From Bacillota bacterium (GTDB taxonomy: Bacteria; Bacillota; Clostridia; Caldicoprobacterales; Xylanivirgaceae): a stretch of DNA of 64,000 nt. Below the pieces are notes generated by a model that was not told the DNA's origin, made no database searches, and saw only the letters and a list, made by a program, of their open reading frames with translations. The position numbers were made by a program, and so were the translations under genes. Numbering within the stretch: the stretch's first letter is position 1; each line of letters begins with the position of its first letter. The stretch lies in the NCBI GenBank assembly GCA_023621995.1, contig JAMOAB010000060.1, forward strand, positions 1 through 64,000. The letters are read 5' to 3'. Positions 16,777 to 24,518 of the stretch are shown here, piece by piece.

Positions 16777-16806
16777 AAGCCCCTTCGAATGGAGGGGCTT
16801 TTAGCT
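16777..16806 (+). terminator. M-box regulated terminator
   Basis: AAGCCCCT (16777-16784) pairs with AGGGGCTT (16793-16800), followed by TTAGCTTTTC. The 5' arm overlaps the proposed antiterminator. Confidence 0.8.
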
Positions 16807-16832
16807 TTTCTCTATTAAATAATTGGAGGTAG

Positions 16833-16909
16833 GTGGTAGAGTGGGTACCGATAGCGATAGTTGGCCTAAATCCTGTACTATTCTACCGCATATATTTACC
16901 ATAGCATAG
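16833..16909 (+). promoter_or_regulatory. Second element between the M-box and mgtE: hairpin overlapping a 22-codon ORF
   Basis: GTGGTAGAGTGG (16833-16844) pairs with CTATTCTACCGC (16878-16889), three G-U included. A GTG at 16841, 10 nt after GGAGGT, opens a 22-codon frame ending at TAG 16907-16909. The remaining 16910-17040 is AT-rich without an obvious signal. This may be a leader peptide/second checkpoint or chance. Confidence 0.3.
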
Positions 16910-17060
16910 ATATATCATCCTTACATCGAAGGTATAATATTATATTGATGCATTTACATGGTGAATTGGGCGGTAGAAACAGATGTAATACAGCTTCATA
17001 ATACTCGATTTAATATTGGTAATGTATGAACACACAATATTGATGTAGGGAGGGACGGCT

Positions 17061-18398
17061 ATGGATTTTAAAATTTTAAAGGAAATGTTGGACAACCGTG
17101 ATTTTGTACGTTTAACTCATATACTCAAAGCTATGCGTGATGCAGATATAGCAGAGTTCATAGGAGAGCTAGATCATAAGACAGCTCTCTTAGTGTTTAG
17201 GCTATTGCCCAAGGACTTGGCAGCAAATGTGTTCTCTCATCTATCTTCCCAGCGCCAATCTGAGCTTTCAATGTTGGTAGATGAAGAGGAACTTGCAAGC
17301 ATTGTAGAAGAATTATATTTTGATGATAGAATTGACTATATTGAAGAGATGCCAGCATATGTGGTAAAACGAATACTGAAGAACTCTACTGAGACAGAAA
17401 GACGTCTTATCAATCAATTCTTAAACTATCCTGAAGATTCAGCTGGTAGTCTTATGACAATAGAATTTGTAGACTTGAAAAAGCATATGAGGGTAGGAGA
17501 TTCCCTTAAACGTATAAGGGAAATTGGACAAGAAAAGGAGACTATATATACCTGTTATGTGATAGATAGTGAGAGACGATTAGAAGGTATTGTGTCTTTA
17601 AGGGATCTTGTACTAGCGGATCCAGATGTTTCAATAGAGAGTATAATGGAGACCCAGATCATATATGTTAGTACATATGATGACCAAGAATATATAGCTG
17701 ATGTGTTCAAAAAATATGGCTTTTTGGCCTTACCGGTAGTGGATCAAGAACGCCGTCTAGTTGGAATCATAACTGTAGATGATATTGTAGATGTAATTGA
17801 GCTTGAGAATACGGAAGACTTTCATAAGATGGCAGCAGTTCAGCCACTTAGGGAAAGCTATCTAGATACTAGCGTGTTTAAGTTAGCAAGCAAGAGAATA
17901 TTATGGCTCATGGTACTTATGATATCAGCCACTATAAGTGGTGGAATAATCAAAAGCTATGAGTCAGCCCTCGAAGCAGTTGTGGCCCTCACTGTATTTA
18001 TTCCCATGCTCATGGATACAGGGGGGAATGCCGGTTCTCAGTCTTCTACATTAGTGATAAGGAGTATTGCATTAGGAGAGCTTGCATTTAAGGATACATT
18101 AAAGGTTATATGGAAGGAATTTAGGGTCAGTATACTTGTAGGTTTACCCCTTGCTCTTATAAACTTTTTCAGGGTATATTTATTAGAAGGTTATGGAATG
18201 GCACTTTCTATTACCGTATCAGTTACTCTCTTGGTAACTGTTGTATTTGCAAAGATAGTAGGTGGAATACTACCTATGATAGCGCAGAAACTTAATATAG
18301 ATCCAGCTATAATGGCAAGTCCACTTATAACTACTATAGTGGATGCAATATCCCTCATATTCTACTTTAGTTTTGCCAGTTGGATAATGGGAATTTAA
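17061..18398 (+). CDS. mgtE: Magnesium transporter MgtE
   Basis: The 445-residue protein has the MgtE N-terminal alpha-solenoid domain (about 1-125), two CBS domains (about 130-255), a connecting helix, and five membrane helices from about 280. The pore signature PMLMDTGGNAGSQSSTLV lies near 313. MgtE is a Mg2+-gated channel/transporter that closes when cytoplasmic Mg2+ is high. GGGAGGG precedes the ATG. The M-box upstream should add transcriptional control by Mg2+. Confidence 0.95.
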   Translation: MDFKILKEMLDNRDFVRLTHILKAMRDADIAEFIGELDHKTALLVFRLLPKDLAANVFSHLSSQRQSELSMLVDEEELASIVEELYFDDRIDYIEEMPAYVVKRILKNSTETERRLINQFLNYPEDSAGSLMTIEFVDLKKHMRVGDSLKRIREIGQEKETIYTCYVIDSERRLEGIVSLRDLVLADPDVSIESIMETQIIYVSTYDDQEYIADVFKKYGFLALPVVDQERRLVGIITVDDIVDVIELENTEDFHKMAAVQPLRESYLDTSVFKLASKRILWLMVLMISATISGGIIKSYESALEAVVALTVFIPMLMDTGGNAGSQSSTLVIRSIALGELAFKDTLKVIWKEFRVSILVGLPLALINFFRVYLLEGYGMALSITVSVTLLVTVVFAKIVGGILPMIAQKLNIDPAIMASPLITTIVDAISLIFYFSFASWIMGI

Positions 18399-18408
18399 AT
18401 ATTTTCCA

Positions 18409-18438
18409 TTGACATATTGTATATTTATGTGATATACT
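18409..18438 (+). promoter_or_regulatory. Sigma-A promoter of the FAD oxidoreductase operon
   Basis: TTGACA (18409-18414) and TATACT (18433-18438) are 18 bp apart. Transcription would begin at about 18445, within or next to the first leader hairpin. Confidence 0.7.
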
Positions 18439-18512
18439 CATCTCGAAAAATATATTTTAGGCAGAGATGTGAGAAGCCGTGTAAATTAGGTTAATTCCTA
18501 ATTTGTACGGCT
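18439..18512 (+). terminator. Leader with attenuator-like terminator before the oxidoreductase operon
   Basis: CATCTC (18439-18444) and GAGATG (18464-18469) bracket the first part. A 16-bp stem follows: AGCCGT plus AAATTAGG (18475-18490) with CCTAATTT plus ACGGCT (18497-18512), and two G-U pairs in the middle. TTTATTATTTTT comes next. A terminator between promoter and first gene implies conditional read-through. By analogy with glpD leaders controlled by the GlpP antiterminator this may respond to glycerol 3-phosphate; no glpP gene is in the window. Confidence 0.65.
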
Positions 18513-18543
18513 TTTATTATTTTTGAGGAGGTCTTCATATATA

Positions 18544-20007
18544 ATGTACGATATTTTAATAATTGGCGCCGGTGTAATTGGAGCAAGCGTTGCACGGGAG
18601 CTCTCACGCTATGATTTAAACATAGCGGTATTAGAGGCAAGAGAAGACGTGGCCACTGCTACCACTGCAGCAAATAGTGCCATAGTTCATGCAGGTTACG
18701 ATTGCATACCTGGTTCACTTATGGCAAGGTTTAATGTAGAAGGGAATGGGCTATTTGACGAGATAAAATCTGAACTAGATATACCTTTTAAACGAACTGG
18801 ATCGCTGGTTTTGGCATTTGACGATGAAGATAAAAGAATGCTGGAAAAGCTTTTTATTCAGGGAGAAAAAAATGGTGTAGAGGGATTAGAGATAATTTCG
18901 CGGGATGAAGTTATGGATAGGGAGCCCAATATAAATCCCAATATAAAAAGTGCACTATGGGCCCCTACAGCTGGTATAACTTGTCCGTATGAACTCACTG
19001 TTGCCTATATGGAAAATGCTATAGACAATGGGGTCAAACTCTTTCTTGAACACACTGTAACTGGATTGTCAAAGGATAGAGATGGGTCCTTTACCGTTAT
19101 CACTTCTAAAGGCAAATTTAGAGCTTTATATATAATAAATTGTGCAGGGGTGCAAGGAGATATGATTTCGAATATGCTTGGTTTAGAAGAATTTAGCATA
19201 ATACCTCGGCGTGGTGAATACTTACTGTATGATAGAAAATACGGTAATACTGTGAATAGTGTAATATTCCAGCCACCTAGTAGAAGGGGAAAGGGAGTCC
19301 TTGTCACCCAGACAGTAGACGGCAATCTATTAGTAGGGCCAAATGCAGAGGATATAACTAGTAGAGAAGATATATCTACTACAAATTCAGGTCTTGACTA
19401 TGTATATAATATGGCCAAGAGGAGCATACCAGATCTTACGCGGAAGGGCGTTATACGTACCTTTGCAGGACTTCGTGCCATATCGGATACTGGAGACTTC
19501 ATAATAGGTCCCTCTACTGAGATAGAAGGGCTGTTTCATGTAGCAGGCATATGCTCTCCTGGTCTATCGGCAGCCCCTGCCATTGGCAAAGAGTTGGCCA
19601 GAATAATAGGGGAGCATGTAGGCTCTCTTAGAGAAAAGACAGATTTTAATCCATATAGGTGTGCTATTCCCAGATTTAAGGATTTAAGCCTTGGGGAGCA
19701 ACAGAGGCTTATAGATAAAGATCCTAGATATGGCAGAGTGATATGTAGATGTGAGACAGTAACTGAAGGTGAGATTATAGAGGCACTACACCGTAGCCTT
19801 CCAGTTAACACTATTGATGGCGTAAAACGGCGAACACGGGCAGGTATGGGTAGATGCCAAGGAGGTTTTTGTACGCCTAGGATAATGGATATAATGGCTA
19901 GGGAACTGCATGTATCAATGGAAGATATTACAAAGTGCGGGGCTGATTCAAATATAGTTGTAGGTAAGATAAGGGAAAAAAGGGAAAGGGAGATGAAGAC
20001 TATATGA
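18544..20007 (+). CDS. FAD-dependent oxidoreductase with C-terminal BFD-like [2Fe-2S] domain (GlpA/glycerol-3-phosphate dehydrogenase type)
   Basis: The 487-residue protein has an N-terminal DAO/FAD fold with IIGAGVIGASVAREL at residue 5 and the substrate-side HAGYDC and GLRAISDTGDFIIGPS segments typical of GlpA-like enzymes. The C-terminal module carries CRC and GRCQGGFC (about 407-447), a BFD-type [2Fe-2S] cluster site. Probable reaction: oxidation of glycerol 3-phosphate or a related 2-hydroxy substrate in an anaerobic complex with the next two gene products. GAGGAGG lies 12 nt before ATG 18544. The stop overlaps the next ATG. Confidence 0.82.
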   Translation: MYDILIIGAGVIGASVARELSRYDLNIAVLEAREDVATATTAANSAIVHAGYDCIPGSLMARFNVEGNGLFDEIKSELDIPFKRTGSLVLAFDDEDKRMLEKLFIQGEKNGVEGLEIISRDEVMDREPNINPNIKSALWAPTAGITCPYELTVAYMENAIDNGVKLFLEHTVTGLSKDRDGSFTVITSKGKFRALYIINCAGVQGDMISNMLGLEEFSIIPRRGEYLLYDRKYGNTVNSVIFQPPSRRGKGVLVTQTVDGNLLVGPNAEDITSREDISTTNSGLDYVYNMAKRSIPDLTRKGVIRTFAGLRAISDTGDFIIGPSTEIEGLFHVAGICSPGLSAAPAIGKELARIIGEHVGSLREKTDFNPYRCAIPRFKDLSLGEQQRLIDKDPRYGRVICRCETVTEGEIIEALHRSLPVNTIDGVKRRTRAGMGRCQGGFCTPRIMDIMARELHVSMEDITKCGADSNIVVGKIREKREREMKTI

Positions 20008-21308
20008 GAGTGCAGGTAGATGTAGCTATAATTGGTGGTGGTCCTGCAGGTCTGGCAGCGGCTATTGCATGTCATGATCAAGGGATACAAGATATACTCA
20101 TATTGGAACGGGATAGACATCTAGGTGGAATACTACAACAATGTATACACACAGGTTTCGGACTCCACAGGTTTGGAGAGGAGCTTACGGGACCAGAATA
20201 CGCACATATATTCATAGATGGGGTAAAAGATAGGAATATATCTTATCTTTTAGACACAATGGTAATTGAGATACGGAAAGACAAAATTATCTATGCACTG
20301 AACTCAGAGAAAGGTTTAATTGAAATTGAGGCAAAAGCTATTATACTTGCCATGGGGTGCCGTGAGCGGACAAGAGGTGCAATTCAAATTCCAGGTGATA
20401 GGCCTGCTGGAGTATATACAGCAGGTATGGCCCAGCTTCTTGTAAACATGGAAGGCTATCTACCAGGGAAAGAGATAGTAATACTTGGTTCAGGAGATAT
20501 TGGACTTATAATGGCAAGGCGTCTTACTTGGGAAGGTGCCAATGTGAAAATGGTATGTGAAATCATGCCCTATTCATCTGGGTTGGCACGGAATATAAGG
20601 CAGTGCCTGGATGACTATGATATTCCCCTATTATTCAACCATACGGTGGTAAAGGTCCATGGCAGTAAACGATTAGAAGGTGTGACTATAGCAGAGGTGG
20701 ATTCAAATAGGGTGCCTATACCTGGAAGTGAGAGATATATAGAATGTGATACCCTCTTACTGTCTGTTGGTCTTCTCCCAGAAAATGAGCTAAGCGAGGG
20801 AGCCAATGTGTTGCTCGATGAGATAACAGGAGGACCTATTGTAGATGAGTATAGACACACCAGCGTAGATGGTATATTTGCATGTGGTAATGTACTCCAT
20901 GTTCACGATTTAGTAGACTATGTAAGTGAGGAAGCAGAAATTGCTGCTAGAGGGGTAGCTAGATACCTAAAAGGTGATAAATCAGATAGTAGAATATCTA
21001 TAAGTCATGGTGCAGGTATACAATATACAGTGCCCCATATTATCAGTTCTAGAGATGAAGATGTTGAACTATTTTTTAGAGCAAACGGCATATATAATGA
21101 TGGAATGATTCAACTAACCTATGGAAAAGATATATTATATACAAAGAGATACAATCACATAGTTCCAGGAAAGATGGAACGTATTCGAATTAAGAAAGAT
21201 ATATTGAGACAATTAGATATGGAAGGCAATATAAGGATATCTTGGCGGCAAAGGGAGGATGAATTGTCAGATGAAGCTCATATGTACAGTCTGTCCACAG
21301 GGATGTGA
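20004..21308 (+). CDS. NAD(P)/FAD-dependent oxidoreductase, operon partner
   Basis: The 434-residue pyridine-nucleotide-disulfide-type flavoprotein has IIGGGPAGLAAAIA at residue 8, a second nucleotide-binding site (VILGSGDIGLIMARRL) near 156, and the GCRERTRGAIQIPGDRPAG segment near 117. It ends in VDGIFACGNVLHVHDLVD. It probably passes electrons between the GlpA-like subunit and NAD(P). ATGA overlap with the upstream gene implies translational coupling, and a DUF1667 gene overlaps its 3' end. This trio recurs in Clostridia. Confidence 0.82.
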   Translation: MRVQVDVAIIGGGPAGLAAAIACHDQGIQDILILERDRHLGGILQQCIHTGFGLHRFGEELTGPEYAHIFIDGVKDRNISYLLDTMVIEIRKDKIIYALNSEKGLIEIEAKAIILAMGCRERTRGAIQIPGDRPAGVYTAGMAQLLVNMEGYLPGKEIVILGSGDIGLIMARRLTWEGANVKMVCEIMPYSSGLARNIRQCLDDYDIPLLFNHTVVKVHGSKRLEGVTIAEVDSNRVPIPGSERYIECDTLLLSVGLLPENELSEGANVLLDEITGGPIVDEYRHTSVDGIFACGNVLHVHDLVDYVSEEAEIAARGVARYLKGDKSDSRISISHGAGIQYTVPHIISSRDEDVELFFRANGIYNDGMIQLTYGKDILYTKRYNHIVPGKMERIRIKKDILRQLDMEGNIRISWRQREDELSDEAHMYSLSTGM

Positions 21309-21627
21309 GATAACAGTAAAAAAGAATGATGAAGGGTGGCACGTTGAAGGCAATAGATGTAAGCGGGGAAGGGAGTTTGCCCTTCAAGAGACCATATCTC
21401 CCATGCGTGTGCTCACCACTTCAGTTTGGATAGAAGGTGGGGATCATAAGCTAGTATCGGTAAAGACTGATAGACCCATACCTAAAGAAAAGATAGGTGA
21501 AGCCATAGGTGAGCTATGTGATATTACTATAAATGCTCCTGTAGGTCGTGGCGATATAATTATCAAAAATATAGCAGATACTGATGCCAATATAATTGCC
21601 ACAAGAGATGTTCGCCTTTCTTCATGA
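21271..21627 (+). CDS. DUF1667 domain protein (CxxC-x2-C type)
   Basis: The 118-residue product starts MKLICTVCPQGC and has further cysteine in NRCKRGREFA, a likely metal or iron-sulfur site. DUF1667 proteins are regularly encoded after GlpA-like and NAD(P)/FAD oxidoreductase genes and are probably the third subunit. Its start overlaps the upstream gene by 38 nt. An in-frame ATG at 21259 abuts GGGAGG too closely, so ATG 21271 is preferred. Confidence 0.8.
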   Translation: MKLICTVCPQGCEITVKKNDEGWHVEGNRCKRGREFALQETISPMRVLTTSVWIEGGDHKLVSVKTDRPIPKEKIGEAIGELCDITINAPVGRGDIIIKNIADTDANIIATRDVRLSS

Positions 21628-21689
21628 GACATGGTATAATATATAGTATATTTATTTAGGTCTATGAAGATCATAGGGAGGAAGGGAAG

Positions 21690-22058
21690 ATGTTCTTCTT
21701 TATAGGTATATTTGGCATACAAGATAAGCAGAAGACTATTAGAGAATTTAATAATGTTGTATGCAGTTACTGTGGTAGTCTGTCTAGGGCGGAACTGATA
21801 GAACAGTACACCTACTTCCATTTTTTCTTCCTACCCCTATTTAGATGGAATAAGAGATACTATGTTCGGTTTAGATGCTGTAATAGGGTATTCAAAGTTC
21901 CAAAGGACTATATTGATGACCTTAAATATAGCTCGGATATAAATATTGATAGATTGGAAGAAATCAATACATCTTATGGACACGTATGTCCTAATTGCGG
22001 AGCTCATGTAGATCCGTCTTTTGTATATTGTCCCTATTGTGGACACGACCTAGAATAA
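21690..22058 (+). CDS. Zinc-ribbon protein
   Basis: The 122-residue protein has a short hydrophobic N-terminus and a CSYCGS pair near residue 25. A Tyr/Phe-rich segment (YFHFFFLPLFRWNKRYY) leads to FRCC, and a C-terminal double zinc ribbon has CPNCGAH and CPYCGHD. This arrangement matches the small zinc_ribbon_15-like proteins of Firmicutes, whose function is unknown. GGAAGGGAAG precedes the ATG. It is 62 nt after the DUF1667 gene and ends at a bidirectional terminator. Confidence 0.75.
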   Translation: MFFFIGIFGIQDKQKTIREFNNVVCSYCGSLSRAELIEQYTYFHFFFLPLFRWNKRYYVRFRCCNRVFKVPKDYIDDLKYSSDINIDRLEEINTSYGHVCPNCGAHVDPSFVYCPYCGHDLE

Positions 22059-22091
22059 AAACCGTTCAACGTTTAACGCTGAACGGTTTTT
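22057..22091. terminator. Bidirectional terminator between convergent genes
   Basis: AAAAACCGTTCA (22057-22068) pairs with TGAACGGTTTTT (22080-22091). With A-rich and T-rich flanks it serves both the plus-strand zinc-ribbon gene and the minus-strand degV gene. Confidence 0.9.
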
Positions 22092-22092
22092 A

Positions 22093-22974
22093 TTATCCTT
22101 CTTTTATAAATCTCTTTTCTCCTAGGAAAAACAGGGCAATTGTCCCAGGACCAGAGTGACTGCCGATTGTAGGCCCTATGTGGTTCATTATGACGTCTTT
22201 TACATTGAATTTTTCTTTTATGGTATTGGCTACAAACTGGGCATCTTCTAGAGAGTCGCCGTGGCTTACTGCGATTATTTGTTCTTCTGGATTAACGGCA
22301 TACTCTTCGAATTTATTTATGAGCATCTTAAGTGCCCTCTTTCTACCTTTGGCCTTATGGATGGGTATGAGATGTCCTGCATCGTCAATATTTAGTACTG
22401 GTTTTATATCCATTATATTGGCAACAAAGGCTGCAGCACCAGATACCCTACCACCGCGACGCAGATGATCTATATCATCTACAGTAAACCAATGGTTTAG
22501 CCTAAATTTATTGTCCTCAAGCCAATTTACGATTTCTTTCTTAGATGCACCGTCGTGGAGCATCTCGACTGCGTAGTATACAAGGAGCCCCTCGCCTAAA
22601 GATGCAGCCCTTGTATCGACTATTGTAAGGTCGGCATCGGGATATTTCTCAAGTATCATGTTCTTTGCCATATTGGCATTGTTGACGCTACCTGTTAGAC
22701 CAGATGAAAAACTTATATATATGACAGACTTTCCAGCCACTATGTGTTCTTCAAATGCATCGAAGAAGATCTGTGAGTTTACTTGGGAAGTGGTAGGCAT
22801 AGAACCTTCCCTCACGGCATTGTAGAATTCATTATAGCTAAGGGTCTGTCCAAAATCATCTATATATTCCTTGTCATTTAATGTATAGGTATAATTGATT
22901 ATGGGAATATTGCGTTTTTCCACATAACTAAGGGGTAGATCGCTACATGAGTCGGCTATTATCACTGTATCCAT
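22093..22974 (-). CDS. DegV family fatty-acid-binding protein (second copy)
   Basis: The 293-residue protein begins MDTVIIADSCSDLP and has the motifs MPTTSQVNSQIF, ISFSSGLTGSVNNA and KAKGRKRAL of the DegV/FakB family. The C-terminal GPGTIALFFLGE is also typical. It is only distantly similar to the 2938-3774 copy, so the two may bind different acyl chains (inference). AAGGAGG precedes its ATG. It lies 56 nt downstream of lysA on the same strand and is probably cotranscribed. Confidence 0.88.
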   Translation of the reverse strand: MDTVIIADSCSDLPLSYVEKRNIPIINYTYTLNDKEYIDDFGQTLSYNEFYNAVREGSMPTTSQVNSQIFFDAFEEHIVAGKSVIYISFSSGLTGSVNNANMAKNMILEKYPDADLTIVDTRAASLGEGLLVYYAVEMLHDGASKKEIVNWLEDNKFRLNHWFTVDDIDHLRRGGRVSGAAAFVANIMDIKPVLNIDDAGHLIPIHKAKGRKRALKMLINKFEEYAVNPEEQIIAVSHGDSLEDAQFVANTIKEKFNVKDVIMNHIGPTIGSHSGPGTIALFFLGEKRFIKEG

Positions 22975-23030
22975 ATAAAAAAGACCTCCTTAATAGAAAA
23001 TATACTGTAATACCAAGTTGAGAATAGACA

Positions 23031-24284
23031 TTAGAGTATGAAATTTGTCAAAAGATCGTCTAGTGTATCCCGTCGTCTTATCAATATAGATTCTCCCTCT
23101 CTGTCTATGAGCACCTCTGCAGGCCTTAACCTATTGTTATAGTTAGAAGACATGGAATATCCATATGCGCCGGCATCCATAACCCCTATCGTATCCCCAA
23201 GCTTTATTGGAGGAAGTTTTCGCCTATGGGCAATTATATCGCCGCTTTCACAAATATTGCCCACTATGGTAACTTCACTGTCATCCTTACCTGAGGTGAC
23301 GAGTTTCCCATCTCTGTATACTTCAATATCGTGGTGAGCATCGTATAGTACTGGCCTCATGAGAACGTTAAAACCTATGTCGGTACCTATATATGTGGTG
23401 GCATGATTTTGTTTTATTGAGTGGACACTACCTAGGAGCACTCCACATTCGGCAATTATATATCTTCCAGGTTGGGCTTTAAAAGTCACCTCTTTGCCAT
23501 AGCTTTTTGTCCAATCGTACATGATGGATGAAAGTTTTTCTCCTAACTCATCTAGATCAAGTGGTTCTTCTCCTACTTGCTTTTTATAGGGGATACCAAA
23601 ACCTCCACCGAAATCTATAAATTCAAGACCATTAAAGTTTTCAGCAACCTCAAGTAGGGCTTTAGCCCCTTCTATATATGGAGTGGTATCTAAGAACAAA
23701 GAACCTATATGATGATTTATCCCTATCAAGTTTAGATTGTATCGTTTGAGTATATCTTTAACCTTTCCTACATCTTCTATATTTATTCCAAACTTGGTAT
23801 CCTTACCAGCGGTCACCACTTTCTTGTGGTGGCCTGCCCCAATACCAGGGTTGAAACGGAGGGCAACATGACCTCCTGGATTGATCTTTCCATAGGTTTC
23901 AAGCTGGCAGAGAGAATCTATGCTTATAGTTATATTATTCTCTATAGCATAGCCCATTTCCTCCTTAGATACATTATTACTTATATAAAATATCTCCTGG
24001 GGCTCAAAGCCAGCCTTAAGTAAGCTATATATCTCACCAGGTGACATTGCATCGGCATATAGCCCTTCCTCCCTTATTATCTTAAGTAGCACTATATTAG
24101 AGTTTGCTTTTGAAGAATAGCTAGGAATAAAATGGGGATATGACACAAGAGATTTCATATCTCTACATCTTTTCCTAAGTATATTTTCGTTATATACATA
24201 TAGTGGGCTTCCGTATTTATGGATGAGCTCATCTGGAGAGTATTTTCCAAAAAAATTGTGCTCTTCAGTATAATAATTTATCAT
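23031..24284 (-). CDS. lysA: Diaminopimelate decarboxylase
   Basis: The 417-residue PLP enzyme makes lysine from meso-diaminopimelate. The PLP lysine lies in SYSSKANSN near residue 39. Other landmarks are HHIGS, GGGFGIPY, the QPGRY substrate motif and CESGD near 330, and GAYGYSMSSNYN near 360. The longer frame to 24356 starts with an unlikely hydrophobic extension, whereas GGAGG lies just before ATG 24284. A good minus-strand promoter lies at 24328-24356. Confidence 0.92.
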   Translation of the reverse strand: MINYYTEEHNFFGKYSPDELIHKYGSPLYVYNENILRKRCRDMKSLVSYPHFIPSYSSKANSNIVLLKIIREEGLYADAMSPGEIYSLLKAGFEPQEIFYISNNVSKEEMGYAIENNITISIDSLCQLETYGKINPGGHVALRFNPGIGAGHHKKVVTAGKDTKFGINIEDVGKVKDILKRYNLNLIGINHHIGSLFLDTTPYIEGAKALLEVAENFNGLEFIDFGGGFGIPYKKQVGEEPLDLDELGEKLSSIMYDWTKSYGKEVTFKAQPGRYIIAECGVLLGSVHSIKQNHATTYIGTDIGFNVLMRPVLYDAHHDIEVYRDGKLVTSGKDDSEVTIVGNICESGDIIAHRRKLPPIKLGDTIGVMDAGAYGYSMSSNYNNRLRPAEVLIDREGESILIRRRDTLDDLLTNFIL

Positions 24285-24327
24285 TAAAAGTCCTCCATCT
24301 GAAGTATAATGGTTTCTATCAAGCTTA

Positions 24328-24356
24328 AATATATAGAAGAAACAAAAATTTGTCAA
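24328..24356 (-). promoter_or_regulatory. Sigma-A promoter of lysA-degV
   Basis: On the minus strand TTGACA (24356-24351) and TATATT (24333-24328) are 17 bp apart, 44 nt upstream of the lysA start codon. Confidence 0.7.
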
Positions 24357-24446
24357 TGATTAAAGTCTCAATTTAAACTATTAGCATTCTATAAGTTTAA
24401 GTTGAAACGTATTATCATACGACAGACAAAAATTTAAAACTGTTAA

Positions 24447-24475
24447 TTGAAGATATTACAATATAACCCTATAAT
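24447..24475 (+). promoter_or_regulatory. Sigma-A promoter of the BaiN-type flavoprotein gene
   Basis: TTGAAG (24447-24452) and TATAAT (24470-24475) are 17 bp apart, about 44 nt before the start codon. Confidence 0.65.
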
Positions 24476-24518
24476 ATAATGGTATAATATTGTAGACAAT
24501 ATAGTTGAGGTGAAAGAA

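Noticed and set aside
19536-20120. 194-codon minus-strand frame across the oxidoreductase junction
   Set aside because: Lies opposite two well-supported overlapping genes and resembles no protein family.
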